Shown: positions 18,941 to 27,723 of the stretch, piece by piece
Layout: each line of letters starts with the position of its first letter
Numbering within the stretch: position 1 is the stretch's first letter
Assembly (NCBI RefSeq): GCF_002368035.1
Contig: NZ_AP018222.1
Coordinates: 2,830,534 to 2,894,533, forward strand
DNA: 64,000 nt
DNA from: Nostoc linckia NIES-25
GTDB taxonomy: Bacteria > Cyanobacteriota > Cyanobacteriia > Cyanobacteriales > Nostocaceae
Direction: 5' to 3'
Notes under the pieces: generated by a model
Databases searched by the model: none
Told to the model about the DNA's origin: nothing
What the model saw: the letters and a program-made list of their open reading frames with translations, nothing else
Program-made: the position numbers and the translations under genes

Positions 18941-18971
18941 TTTCACGCAGAGACGCAGAGAACGCAGAGAG
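18941..18971. repeat. dispersed CACGCAGAGACGCAGAG repeat
   Basis: TTTCACGCAGAGACGCAGAG followed by AACGCAGAGAG is a direct GACGCAGA-type repeat common in Nostoc intergenic regions. Eighteen bases of it (TCACGCAGAGACGCAGAG) recur exactly inside ileS at 54476-54493. Confidence 0.8.
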
Positions 18972-19043
18972 AAATTTTAATTGAATAATTTAGGATTATT
19001 CTAAAAATTCGGAAATAGAAAGGCAATAGCAAATTTTTGATTT

Positions 19044-19589
19044 ATGACTACTGAAACAAATACTCATGCTTTGGCAAGCTTGGAATACATTCCTTATATT
19101 GGCGATCGCGGCGAACTCCCCGAACAATTTCAAGGTAAAATCGGCGTGTATGCTATCTTCGGGCGAGAAAAAACACTGCAATTTGTAGGATATTCTCGTG
19201 ATGTTTATCTCAGTCTGAAGCAGCATTTGGTACGTCAACCACAGCAGTGTTATTGGGTGAAAGTTCAAACTATTGAACGCCCTAGCCGCACGGCTTTAGA
19301 AAATATTGAGAATGCTTGGATTGCTGAAAATGGCAATGTGCCAGCAGGAAATGGAGATGACAAGGAAAAATGGACTAATGCCATTGATGTGAAAAAGGTA
19401 ATGACACCTGAAGAACAAGGAAATTATCAAAATCCAGCTAATGATGAATTGGCGCAAATAAAAGTTATTAAAAATGTAGCACGGCGAGTAGAAGCCGAAA
19501 TTTTAAAAGAATTAGAAGCGCGAGGTTTGCAATTAGAACTTCGGTTTAATCCTAAATTGAAAGAACAAGGGTTACTGGATTTGAAATGA
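19044..19589 (+). CDS. GIY-YIG domain protein
   Basis: The 181-residue product carries a GIY-YIG nuclease-like core near residues 33-60: GVYAIF corresponds to the GIY strand and FVGYSRDV to the YIG strand followed by the catalytic Arg. A C-terminal helical region follows (IKNVARRVEAEILKELEARGL). GIY-YIG enzymes cut one DNA strand through a metal site; this group is a conserved cyanobacterial family of unknown target. It is probably transcribed with the kinase gene 47 bp downstream, but no functional link can be read. Confidence 0.85.
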   Translation: MTTETNTHALASLEYIPYIGDRGELPEQFQGKIGVYAIFGREKTLQFVGYSRDVYLSLKQHLVRQPQQCYWVKVQTIERPSRTALENIENAWIAENGNVPAGNGDDKEKWTNAIDVKKVMTPEEQGNYQNPANDELAQIKVIKNVARRVEAEILKELEARGLQLELRFNPKLKEQGLLDLK

Positions 19590-19636
19590 AGGTAGTTTTG
19601 GGAAAACTATCTTATGAATATCGCTGGTAATCTGTC

Positions 19637-21094
19637 ATGACAATACAGCTGCTGAACGATCGCTATCAAGTTATCCAAACATTGGGCGCTGGTGGGTTTG
19701 GTCAAACCTATCTCGCAGAAGACACCTATATGCCTTCAAAGCGCCGTTGTGTGGTGAAACAACTAAGACCAATTCATAATAATCCTCAGATTTACCAAAT
19801 AGTTCAAGAGAGGTTTCAACGGGAAGCAGCGATTTTAGAAGAACTCGGTGGTGCAAATGACCAGATTCCAGCTTTGTATGCTTACTTTTCTTCTGGTGGG
19901 GAATTTTATTTAGTTCAGGAGTGGGTTGAAGGCGATACCCTAACTGCAAAAATCCAACAGCAGGGGCTATATAGTGAAGCCGGTGCTTTTGAATTATTCA
20001 TGAATATCTTACCTGTTTTAGATTACGTCCACTCGAAAAATATCGTTCACCGCGATATCAAACCCGACAACATCATCGTGCGTTATCGGGACGGTAAACC
20101 AGTGCTAATTGATTTTGGTGCTGTGCGGGAATCAATGGGAACAGTGGTTAATTCCCAAGGAAATCCTACCAGTTCTATTGTCATTGGTACGCCTGGATAT
20201 ATGCCTAGCGAACAAGCCGCAGGTAGACCAGTTTATTCGAGTGATTTATATAGTTTGGGAATGACGGTAATATATTTATTGACTGGGAGAGTAGCGCAAC
20301 AATTAGAGACAGATTCCCAGACTGGTGAGATTGTTTGGCGACAGTATGCTAGCCATATTAGCCCAATGATGGCAGGAATAATTGACCGAGCGATCGCTTA
20401 TCATCCACGCGATCGCTATCCTACGGCTAGAGCAATGCTAGATGCTTTACAGAGCATAGCAAATCCAATTCCACCGACGCAACCCGTCTTAACTCAAGCA
20501 ACTTTAGTATCTGCGCCACCACCTCAGATAGTACCTGAAAAGCCACAGCCAACTTCTCAAAATAATAGTCAGAATAATATTTTTATAGGTATTTTAATTG
20601 CAGGTGGATTAATCGGTGCGTCTGTAATTATTGGTCAAATGCTGACAAAATCTCCTCAACAAATAACAGATAAAACAGTATCGCCTTCACCAACACCATC
20701 AACTGTTCCCAGCCCAGTAATCGAAACTCCTAAATTTACACCAACTCCATCTATTACTACTGAATTTACACCTTCTCCAACTCCATTAATAACACCTGAT
20801 AACACAACTGTTAATACTTTTTTTTGGCTTACTCAAAGACGCGTCACTGATGCAGATTTGGATGGTAAAAGCGGTTTTGAATTAGATATTATGCGAAATT
20901 CAATATTTGCTAGCCACGGTCGCCGTTTTGACACACCTGAATTACAAGATTATTTTAATAACCAACCTTGGTATCGTCCCATATATTCACCAAAAGAATT
21001 TTCACCTAAATTACTATCAAAGTTAGAGCAACAGAATGTAGACTATATCAGTAAATATCAAGACCGTTATGGCTTGAGGTATTTTAAGAAATAA
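19637..21094 (+). CDS. Hanks-type Ser/Thr protein kinase with YARHG domain
   Basis: Residues 1-270 form a complete kinase domain: glycine loop GAGGFGQTY, the Lys in RCVVKQL, HRDIKPDNIIVR, IDFGAVRE and GTPGYMPSEQ. A proline/threonine-rich linker follows, with one membrane helix (about 315-335, NIFIGILIAGGLIGASVII), then a second Pro/Ser/Thr-rich stretch. The C-terminus (about 395-485) matches the YARHG domain, with RNSIFASHGRRF as its core, probably an extracytoplasmic domain binding cell-wall or secreted material. This suggests a transmembrane sensor kinase. The start ATG gives MTIQLLNDRYQVIQTLG, usual for the family. Confidence 0.95.
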   Translation: MTIQLLNDRYQVIQTLGAGGFGQTYLAEDTYMPSKRRCVVKQLRPIHNNPQIYQIVQERFQREAAILEELGGANDQIPALYAYFSSGGEFYLVQEWVEGDTLTAKIQQQGLYSEAGAFELFMNILPVLDYVHSKNIVHRDIKPDNIIVRYRDGKPVLIDFGAVRESMGTVVNSQGNPTSSIVIGTPGYMPSEQAAGRPVYSSDLYSLGMTVIYLLTGRVAQQLETDSQTGEIVWRQYASHISPMMAGIIDRAIAYHPRDRYPTARAMLDALQSIANPIPPTQPVLTQATLVSAPPPQIVPEKPQPTSQNNSQNNIFIGILIAGGLIGASVIIGQMLTKSPQQITDKTVSPSPTPSTVPSPVIETPKFTPTPSITTEFTPSPTPLITPDNTTVNTFFWLTQRRVTDADLDGKSGFELDIMRNSIFASHGRRFDTPELQDYFNNQPWYRPIYSPKEFSPKLLSKLEQQNVDYISKYQDRYGLRYFKK

Positions 21095-21107
21095 GTGTAA
21101 GAATTCA

Positions 21108-21245
21108 GGAGTCAGAATTCAGAATTCAGAATTAATAAGGCTTATACCATTTCTTTATGAGAGTGCGCCAAATATTAGGTTTTTTTCAACGCAAAGGTAC
21201 GCAGCGAAAAGTTTGAGCGGTGGCTTCCAGCGAGCAAAGCTTTTC
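21108..21245. repeat. CAGAATT heptamers and GC-rich dispersed repeat
   Basis: After the kinase stop, CAGAATT units occur three times in a row (21118-21137). Further on (21190-21245) a segment with TTTGAGCGGTGGCTTCCAGC and GAGCAAAGC resembles dispersed Nostoc repeats also seen at 7124-7173. Confidence 0.6.
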
Positions 21246-21349
21246 AAGACGAGGCTTGATAAAGATAATTCGCTATATCCCAAAATAATTAGGCGCATCT
21301 TCATAGAGAATTGGTATTACACCAAAATCAACTACTCTCAGCAGCAAAT

Positions 21350-22225
21350 CTACTTCAAAGATTCCATGAATTCAATACACTTTTGCATCTGTTGGCGCAC
21401 GGTTTCTCTATCAGCATGAAACCTCCGTCCATGACCAGGTAGCACCCATTCAAAAGAGTAATTAGCTAAGTTACGCATTGATTTAGTTTGTTCCGGCCAA
21501 GAATACCAGCAGACATCGTGGAATGCAACGAGTTGCTGCAACCTTTCTGACCAAGCGAGATGGTCACCAGTAAAGAGAAACTTATTTTTATAAAGTAAAA
21601 CAGTGTGTCCTTTGGTGTGGCCTGGAACTGAAATAATTAATAAATCCTCAGTCAAGGTAAACGGTTCAAAACCAGTTAACTGTATTTCCACATTGCGAGT
21701 ACCCGCAGAAATTTCATCTGCGTGAAGGATGCGCTGACAGTGAAAATGCTCCGCAAACTTTTGATGGTCTGCTACATCATCCCTGTGAGTTAAATACATA
21801 TAACGAATTCCACCCATCTCTTCTAAACGCTTGACTAAAGGTGGCGTAAATCGAGGAGAATCGACCAAAATATTACCTTCAGGAAGTTGAATTAAATAGC
21901 TAGCAGCACCATAGGATTTTTCGGAATGATAGCCACAATGGTAAATATTTTCTTCTACCAAAATTGGAAACTTTTCCTGAGCAACTTTGATATCTTTTGG
22001 TTTTTCAACTGTGCCAATAGAACTAGTAGGACAAGCTAAAAGTGCTTCTAATGCTGCTAATCTTTCCGTTTCATTTGTTGGTTGATGATAAACTGCTGAC
22101 TGCTCATCAACACGAGAAAAAACTTCAGGAGTCATCCAGCGACAGGTATCACAATCAATACAAGTAGTATCTACATAAAAATCGCCGTTAACATTTTGGC
22201 TGCGGCGCTGATTTAAATGAGCCAT
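21350..22225 (-). CDS. ferredoxin-like plus metallo-beta-lactamase fold protein
   Basis: The 291-residue protein has two parts. Residues about 15-75 contain CIDCDTC and later ACPTSSIG, a ferredoxin-like pattern with four cysteines that could hold one [4Fe-4S] cluster. Residues about 85-280 form a metallo-beta-lactamase fold, with THRDDVADH in place of the usual HxHxDH, GHTKGH, FTGDHL and LPGHGRRFH. The Arg in the first metal motif may affect the metal site. Such fusions are known in cyanobacteria but their substrate is not. A soluble hydrolase or oxidoreductase tuned by an Fe-S cluster is the likely role. Confidence 0.9.
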   Translation of the reverse strand: MAHLNQRRSQNVNGDFYVDTTCIDCDTCRWMTPEVFSRVDEQSAVYHQPTNETERLAALEALLACPTSSIGTVEKPKDIKVAQEKFPILVEENIYHCGYHSEKSYGAASYLIQLPEGNILVDSPRFTPPLVKRLEEMGGIRYMYLTHRDDVADHQKFAEHFHCQRILHADEISAGTRNVEIQLTGFEPFTLTEDLLIISVPGHTKGHTVLLYKNKFLFTGDHLAWSERLQQLVAFHDVCWYSWPEQTKSMRNLANYSFEWVLPGHGRRFHADRETVRQQMQKCIEFMESLK

Positions 22226-22317
22226 ATTAAAACCTCGTGCTGGTAAGTGACAAATCCTATATCACTACGCTAGCAAAATTGAATTGACTTGAGACTGTAG
22301 ACTCCTAAAGGTTAAAT

Positions 22318-22345
22318 ATAGGCTATCTTAAGCAAGACAGCCTAT
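22318..22345. terminator. possible hairpin between two minus-strand genes
   Basis: ATAGGCT and AGCCTAT form a 7-bp inverted repeat around a 14-bp loop, about 100 bp downstream of the exonuclease stop when read on the minus strand. It could end that transcript, but there is no strong T-run. Confidence 0.3.
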
Positions 22346-22441
22346 CTACACTTAGGGTTAAAGGATCGCACCTCTAGCCAAGGAATGGAATAACATCGGC
22401 ACAATCATTTTATTTGACGAAATACATAAACTTCGCCTAGA

Positions 22442-23203
22442 TTACTGGCAAAATTCAATTTGGCTTACCATAAAAGGAAGTTCTTTGGTATCATCCACAG
22501 CCATTTTCCTCACCCAACTTTTAAGTTCAGGAATCCATTTAAAACCTGCCTTTTTTGCAAGTTCCCTTTTGTCATAGGTTACAAGAGCTTTAAACCAAGC
22601 TTTGGGTCTTAACGCCTTTTGAAACATGGCGTTCAGGTTCTCCATCCGATCAAAAAGATATGCGATCAATTGGCAGTCTGTTAATGCTCTATGATTTCCA
22701 AAAATACCAATATCATGCGCTGCTGCTAATTCAATAAGAGATTGACCAAATCGGGTTTGACGAGGCCATTTGAAGTCAGTACAGGTACAAACCCAAGGGA
22801 GTGGTTCATTGTTAGAGTTCGACAAAACAGGTAATAGACTTTTTCCATTATTTGAAGAACCAAACCACTTTTGATCAAACTCAGCGTTGTGTGCCACAAT
22901 TACTTGCGCTTTCTTAGCCATCTCAGTTATCATCCACACACTTTCAGCCACTTGTTCTTCTGTTATTTCCATTAACGGTGCTGGCTTAATCCGGTTTATA
23001 TGCTCTGCCGGATTATTCTGTGCTGGGAGAAGAGCTGAATATTGTTTGATAATGGTTTGATGTTTCACAGAATACAGAATAGCTCCTAGCTCTATAACCT
23101 GCCCTGTCTTAACGTCTAAGTCTGTGGTTTCTGTATCAAGGATTAGAACCTGATCGGGTGTAGGGAAATCAGCATTGGATGAAACGAAGGAATTTTGCGT
23201 CAT
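22442..23203 (-). CDS. DEDDh-family 3'-5' exonuclease
   Basis: The 253-residue protein has the three exonuclease motifs of the DnaQ-like DEDDh group: ILDTETTDLD, VIVAHNAEFDQKWF and NHRALTDCQLIAYLF with the His-Asp pair. This is the fold of DNA polymerase III epsilon and RNase T. The C-terminal 60 residues (AWFKALVTYDKRELAKKAGF and KWIPELKSWVRKM) look like an added small substrate-binding domain. It may act in DNA repair or nucleic acid turnover; as a stand-alone gene it need not be the replicative proofreader. The ATG at 23203 is followed by a Ser/Asn-rich start. Confidence 0.9.
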   Translation of the reverse strand: MTQNSFVSSNADFPTPDQVLILDTETTDLDVKTGQVIELGAILYSVKHQTIIKQYSALLPAQNNPAEHINRIKPAPLMEITEEQVAESVWMITEMAKKAQVIVAHNAEFDQKWFGSSNNGKSLLPVLSNSNNEPLPWVCTCTDFKWPRQTRFGQSLIELAAAHDIGIFGNHRALTDCQLIAYLFDRMENLNAMFQKALRPKAWFKALVTYDKRELAKKAGFKWIPELKSWVRKMAVDDTKELPFMVSQIEFCQ

Positions 23204-23233
23204 AATAGAACTAGAAATAAATAATTGAAAACA

Positions 23234-23269
23234 TGCCTACCAAGTTGAAAGCTTGGGGGCATTTTTTTT
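23234..23269 (+). terminator. terminator-like hairpin facing the plus strand
   Basis: TGCC-ta-CCAAG pairs with CTTGG-gg-GGCA around the loop TTGAAAG and is followed by eight T on the plus strand. It lies 30 bp upstream of the minus-strand exonuclease start, where no plus-strand gene precedes it. It may end an antisense or small transcript. Confidence 0.45.
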
Positions 23270-23320
23270 GACATTTTGCAGCCGAATATATACAGATTAC
23301 TTTGCCGATGTTACTTTGTC

Positions 23321-23394
23321 AACACTAACGTTGCTAATTCCTTTAGTGTTATTATTGCGGTAACGGGATTATTAACGCTAGCGCTACTAGTGTT
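23321..23394. promoter_or_regulatory. paired inverted half-sites, candidate operator of the HTH-pentapeptide gene
   Basis: Four copies of an 8-bp half-site occur in two inverted pairs: AACACTAA (23321) with TTAGTGTT (23343), and AACGCTAG (23374) with CTAGTGTT (23387). They lie 43-116 bp before the ATG of an HTH protein, where an autoregulatory operator would be expected. Confidence 0.5.
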
Positions 23395-23436
23395 ATAAAC
23401 TTCTTGATTAAGTTTTAAGTAGTGAAGAGAGAATTT

Positions 23437-24738
23437 ATGAGAAAAATTTGCTGTAGGTTAAAAGATTTTATGGAAAAACGGCATTTATCCCAGTACCAAC
23501 TAGCGAAAGAAACTGGTATTAGTGTTAATGCTATTGGCAGGCTTTACAAGGAGGAGTTTGACCGGATTGATTGTCACACGGCTGCGGTTTTGTGCGAGTA
23601 CTTCCACTGTGACTTATGTGAGCTATTTCCACTTGTGGCTGACTCCTCAGCAAGAATGAAAGAGGATGAAATTCTACAAAAATATCAAGCTGGAGAGAGA
23701 AATTTTTCTGGAGTAGACCTGAGAGAGGCAAATCTCAGTGGGCAAAACTTGACCGGGGTAAACTTGACTGGAGCTATTCTTGCTAGAGCTATCCTGCAAA
23801 ATGCTGATTTGAGCAAGGCAAATTTGGATCAAGCAGACTTGGGACAAGCAGATATGGAAGGAGTAAACCTAAATGCTGCGAGCCTCAGAACAGCAAAGCT
23901 TAGTTCAGCTAGACTAGTTTCTGCAAAACTGATGTATGCCGAACTGACTGAGGCTGATCTCAGCGAGACTTACCTAGAAAAAGCAGATATGAAATGGGCA
24001 AACCTCAGTAGTGCAATCTTAAAAGGAGCAAAATTAGATAATACAAATATAGTCAGAGCTAATTTAAGACAAGCAGACTTGACGAATGCCAAACTCAGGA
24101 AGGCTGATCTGAGTTGGGTAGACTTACGTGAAGTCAAGCTTATCGATGCTGATCTTAGTGATGCGACGCTAGAAGCCAGCAGCCTAACTGATACTGATCT
24201 TAGTAGAGTCAATCTTAGTAGAGCCGATCTTAATCACGCTGATCTTAGTAGAGCCAACCTCAATAATGCTGACCTTACTAATGCCAATCTAACTAAAGTA
24301 AATTTCAGTGGAGCTAATCTCAGTGGAGCTAATCTCAGTGGAGCTAACCTAACTCAAGCCAACTTAAAAGACACTGATGTAAGTAATATCATTTTGACTG
24401 GTGCTAATTTGAGCCATACAAACTTGAGTGGCTTTAATTTTAATAGTATTAATTTAAGTCGGGCTAATTTGAGAGGTGCTAATTTCAGTAATGCCTCTCT
24501 AAAAGGTACGAACCTTAGTTACGCCAAATTCGATGATACAGATCTTAAAGATGCTGACTTAACTGATGCAGACCTTACTGGGGCTGAAATTTATGGTCTA
24601 GACCAGTATGGTGTGATACAGCCAAAGGCGGACATTAGGGGAACAATATCACCTTCAGGGGATTTTTACAATGATGATATGAGTAATCATATAGACTATG
24701 AGGGCAGCCCTGAAGACAAGTTATTTGAACATTTTTAG
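23437..24738 (+). CDS. HTH (XRE)-pentapeptide repeat protein
   Basis: The product starts MRKICCRLKDFMEKR; I choose the ATG at 23437 over a GTG at 23422 because GAAGAGAG sits just upstream. Residues 1-65 are a Cro/C1-type helix-turn-helix with LSQYQLAKETGISVNAIGRL and the C-terminal Cys/Leu-rich cap typical of the small YozG/XRE group. Residues about 90-400 are some 60 pentapeptide units of A(D/N)LXX type (for example ADLSRANLNNADLTNANL), a right-handed quadrilateral beta-helix. It ends in an acidic tail. Pentapeptide proteins can mimic DNA; fusion to a DNA-binding head is unusual. No partner gene is adjacent. Confidence 0.93.
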   Translation: MRKICCRLKDFMEKRHLSQYQLAKETGISVNAIGRLYKEEFDRIDCHTAAVLCEYFHCDLCELFPLVADSSARMKEDEILQKYQAGERNFSGVDLREANLSGQNLTGVNLTGAILARAILQNADLSKANLDQADLGQADMEGVNLNAASLRTAKLSSARLVSAKLMYAELTEADLSETYLEKADMKWANLSSAILKGAKLDNTNIVRANLRQADLTNAKLRKADLSWVDLREVKLIDADLSDATLEASSLTDTDLSRVNLSRADLNHADLSRANLNNADLTNANLTKVNFSGANLSGANLSGANLTQANLKDTDVSNIILTGANLSHTNLSGFNFNSINLSRANLRGANFSNASLKGTNLSYAKFDDTDLKDADLTDADLTGAEIYGLDQYGVIQPKADIRGTISPSGDFYNDDMSNHIDYEGSPEDKLFEHF

Positions 24739-24804
24739 TTGTTAGACTTGAATTGATTTTTGCTCAGAGAGTAATTGCAATAATATTTGATCGAGTTTCT
24801 AGAA

Positions 24805-25026
24805 TTAGGTAACTTCGCCATCAAGTATCGGTAGAATATGACCTAAACGCAATCCTAGTAAAATCCATCCTTCTAGACTATCTTGCAAATCCTCGCGGCA
24901 AGCTTCTAGTGTTGTAGCGTTTGCCCAGACTCCTTGACATTCTGGAATTTCCCCATGGAAAGTTCCATCTTCAAGCAACTCATAAGTTGCTTTGTGCATC
25001 GCTGTACGAATGTAATTTGTCAACAT
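24805..25026 (-). CDS. hicB: HicB-family antitoxin-like protein, orphan
   Basis: The 73-residue product contains the HicB core: ATYELLEDGTFHGEIPECQG followed by VWANATTLEACREDLQDSLEGWI. This is the short form with the partly degraded RNase H-like fold and no DNA-binding tail. HicB normally neutralises the mRNA-cleaving toxin HicA encoded next to it, but no HicA-like frame is found on either side. It is probably a solitary antitoxin or remnant. Confidence 0.85.
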   Translation of the reverse strand: MLTNYIRTAMHKATYELLEDGTFHGEIPECQGVWANATTLEACREDLQDSLEGWILLGLRLGHILPILDGEVT

Positions 25027-25190
25027 GTATATTATTTTTTATAAGTTAATTTAGCTTTTTAATCAATTTTGTGATAGAAAATTTTACTTTTATTTGAAAA
25101 TCCGCCAAACTCTAATTATGTATAATTTCTAATTTATTAAAACGCGATCGCGCCAATTTACCAAACGCGATCGCATTAACTTTTATGCCC

Positions 25191-26144
25191 CTAACTAATA
25201 AAATGCAGTCTATTAATTACTGCACTAATTAGATGATGAGTAATAGGCAAACTATCAATTACCATTCCCAAACACAACAGCATCATGTAGGAAATGGAAT
25301 AGAGAAACAACTCTCTAGCAACAGTACGATCTTCTGGATTTTGCAACAACCGCCAAGATTTGTGGATAAATAATCCTCCTAGACTCAGAGCGATCGCAGC
25401 ATAAAGCACTCCACTCGCACCTAAGGGATAAACTAATAACACTGTTGCAACTACAGTAATCAAGGTATAATACCAAATTTGCCGTACTGTTGCCGTATCT
25501 CCCTTAACTACTGGTAGCATCGGTATCCCGACTTTTGCGTAGTCGTCCCGAATCATCAGAGCTAATGCCCAGAAATGGGGCGGCGTCCACAAAAAGACGA
25601 TCGCAAAAATTAACCATGCTGCCCAGCTTAAAGTGCCGGTCACAGCAGCCCAACCCACCAAAGCTGGAATTGCCCCAGCAGCACCACCAATGACGATATT
25701 TTGGGTGCTGTGGCGTTTTAGCCAGTGAGTGTAGACCAAAACATAAAAGACGATGCCAGAGAAGGCTAGCACTGCGGCTAACAAATTGGCGAAAACTGCC
25801 AGTAGGGTAAACGAAAGTGTTGCTAGAGCGATCGCAAAAATTAGAGCATCGCGCGGCTGCACCTTACCGGAAGGCATGGGACGATGGCGAGTCCGCTCCA
25901 TGTCATAATCAATATCCCGGTCGTAGATACAATTAATTGTTTGGGCGCTTGCAGCAGCCAGAGTGCCACCAGTCAGAGTTACTAGTAACAGCAATGGGTC
26001 TACCTGTCCCTTAGCAGCAATCCACATACTGCCAGCTGTGGTAATCAAAAGCAACGGAATAATCCGAGGCTTAGTTAGCTGGTAGTAGCTTTGAATTACT
26101 TGGAGAAAAGTTTGGTGGTGGCGAGAGACATTAGTCTCAATCAT
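25191..26144 (-). CDS. ctaB: protoheme IX farnesyltransferase (heme O synthase)
   Basis: CtaB adds a farnesyl group to heme B to make heme O, the precursor of heme A for cytochrome oxidase. The 317-residue protein has about nine membrane helices. The first Asp-rich motif is NCIYDRDIDYDMERTRHRPM and the second region includes RDDYAKVGIPMLP, typical of UbiA-type prenyltransferases. It lies downstream of ctaA on the same strand and divergent from ctaCDE, a standard arrangement. The ATG at 26144 gives MIETNVSRHHQTFL. Confidence 0.96.
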   Translation of the reverse strand: MIETNVSRHHQTFLQVIQSYYQLTKPRIIPLLLITTAGSMWIAAKGQVDPLLLLVTLTGGTLAAASAQTINCIYDRDIDYDMERTRHRPMPSGKVQPRDALIFAIALATLSFTLLAVFANLLAAVLAFSGIVFYVLVYTHWLKRHSTQNIVIGGAAGAIPALVGWAAVTGTLSWAAWLIFAIVFLWTPPHFWALALMIRDDYAKVGIPMLPVVKGDTATVRQIWYYTLITVVATVLLVYPLGASGVLYAAIALSLGGLFIHKSWRLLQNPEDRTVARELFLYSISYMMLLCLGMVIDSLPITHHLISAVINRLHFIS

Positions 26145-26354
26145 GTTGACTCTGGTTCCTTATTTTTCAATAACTTATATGCAGCCCCCGCTCAAGCTGG
26201 CTCTTTCGGCCGAACGAAAATACTTTTTCACACCTTCGTGGGTCGCATTATGCCCTTGGAGTGGTGAGTGAGGGATAATACCAATGCCCAATGACGCCAC
26301 TTGCTCCACTTGGGGAGACCCCAAGACCGCAGTGGCTCCCCCATGCCCCATACC
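26145..26354. repeat. ctaA-ctaB spacer with small palindromes
   Basis: The spacer holds a CTTGGGGAGACCCCAAG hairpin at 26310-26326 and heptamer-like CCAATGC units. Most of it is GC-rich and resembles dispersed repeats. No gene is visible. Confidence 0.55.
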
Positions 26355-27269
26355 CTACTCAGCACTAACTGAATCACGCAATGACAGAACTGTGAAAGCC
26401 ACTAAAGTACCGAGCAAAGCAGCTCCTACAGCTTGGTGAGACACGGTGAGGGGTTCGACTTGGAGGTGTAATTTGAAAGTGGCGACTCCCAACAAAATTT
26501 GTAAGCTCAACAATCCACCAGCCATGTTTGCTAGTCGCCGCAAGGCTGGATGTAGCGCCGGTGTACGCCAACTAAAAAATACCATTGCCAAGGTTGCCAC
26601 AGTTGGCGGCACCAAACCAGCAATATGGCTGTACATTACGGTACAAAGTTGAGAATCGCCGAAGCATTGGTGTAGCGCCCAACGAGATCCTACTAAAGCA
26701 CCTAAGAGACTTTGCAGGTAAACCAAAACAGCAGCAGTTAAACCGACCCAAGGCAACTTACCAACCGTTCCAGTCCCTTGATAGGGTGTGAGTGTGGTGC
26801 CGATAATCAACAGCGTGGTAAAAAACAATAGCGCCGTTCCCAAATGGGCAGTAACGATATCAAACCGCAACAATTCGGTGACGGTGAGTCCTCCTAAGAC
26901 ACCTTGGAAGACGATGAGAAACAGGGCAAATGTAGATGCCCAAGGCAGCCAACTGGGTAGCGAGCGACGGTGCCACCAGGATAAACCAAAAAGTGCGATC
27001 GCGCTGACACCAATTAAGGCAGCATCTAATCTGTGAAACCACTCTAAGAATACCTGGAAATTCATTTGCTTAGCTGGCACCAATTCGCCATAGCACAATG
27101 GCCAATCTGGGCAAGCAAGCCCAGCATTCATCACGCGGGTGGCAGAACCTATCGCCATCAAAATCAAAGTGGCTATGCACATTCTCCACACCAAGCGACG
27201 AATCATTTCCTTGGGCTTTTGTTGCTGAAGAGCCGCTTGATTTTGTTGTTGTAGGACAATTTCATTCAT
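26355..27269 (-). CDS. ctaA: heme A synthase (COX15/CtaA)
   Basis: CtaA oxidises the C-8 methyl of heme O to a formyl group, giving heme A. The 304-residue protein has about eight membrane helices and the expected motifs: GSATRVMNAGLACPDWPLCYG near the first loop, EWFHRLDAALIG with a heme-ligand His, TAHLGTALLFF, and SHQAVGAALLG near the end. A Cys pair typical of this family is seen in CFGDSQLC. It is the first gene of ctaA-ctaB, divergent from the oxidase structural genes, so its product and its target are probably co-expressed. Confidence 0.96.
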   Translation of the reverse strand: MNEIVLQQQNQAALQQQKPKEMIRRLVWRMCIATLILMAIGSATRVMNAGLACPDWPLCYGELVPAKQMNFQVFLEWFHRLDAALIGVSAIALFGLSWWHRRSLPSWLPWASTFALFLIVFQGVLGGLTVTELLRFDIVTAHLGTALLFFTTLLIIGTTLTPYQGTGTVGKLPWVGLTAAVLVYLQSLLGALVGSRWALHQCFGDSQLCTVMYSHIAGLVPPTVATLAMVFFSWRTPALHPALRRLANMAGGLLSLQILLGVATFKLHLQVEPLTVSHQAVGAALLGTLVAFTVLSLRDSVSAE

Positions 27270-27723
27270 GAACAGTACCTTCTGCCCGCTCTTGGTGGAT
27301 CTCTACTAATAGATTCTTAATTTTCAATACTGAACAGACACTTTGCAAGAGCGGGGGAACCCCGGCAAGCAAGTGTCCTCCCCATCTCCACCCTAGCGTA
27401 TACTCTAGGGATTTATAGATTGGCACTCACTTATACTTTGAATCACTCTCGCTATGTTTTGCCTGAAGCTTTAGGTATTTTTCAAGATGTGAAAAATCTA
27501 TTGGTGGCAGTTAATTTAACCATCCTAAATTTTTCCTTAAATTTTTCTACTGATTTGCATCTATTTTTGGGAATATCTGTTAGTCACCTTGTACTCAAAA
27601 TTAGTAAGATTTTCAAAAAAATTAATAAAAATTTCACATATTTAGACTCTATGTCTTATAGCCTAGACTACCTTAGTAAGTGAGCAGCTTTAAGATAACG
27701 TAGTAAATTCAATCAAGTAAGCC
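27270..27723. promoter_or_regulatory. divergent ctaA / ctaC regulatory region
   Basis: The 454-bp spacer separates heme A synthesis genes from oxidase genes and should hold both promoters. A G-rich palindromic segment (GGGGGAACCCCGG) lies at about 27352. An 87-codon frame at 27420 is AT-rich and lacks a ribosome site, so I do not call it a gene. The right end is very AT-rich. Confidence 0.45.

Noticed and set aside
23437..24738. Pentapeptide protein as quinolone-resistance (Qnr) determinant
   Set aside because: The N-terminal HTH and length differ from Qnr proteins; cyanobacteria have many pentapeptide proteins of other roles.
27420..27683. 87-codon frame upstream of ctaC
   Set aside because: Starts with TTG, AT-rich, no ribosome site or family likeness; lies in the divergent promoter region.
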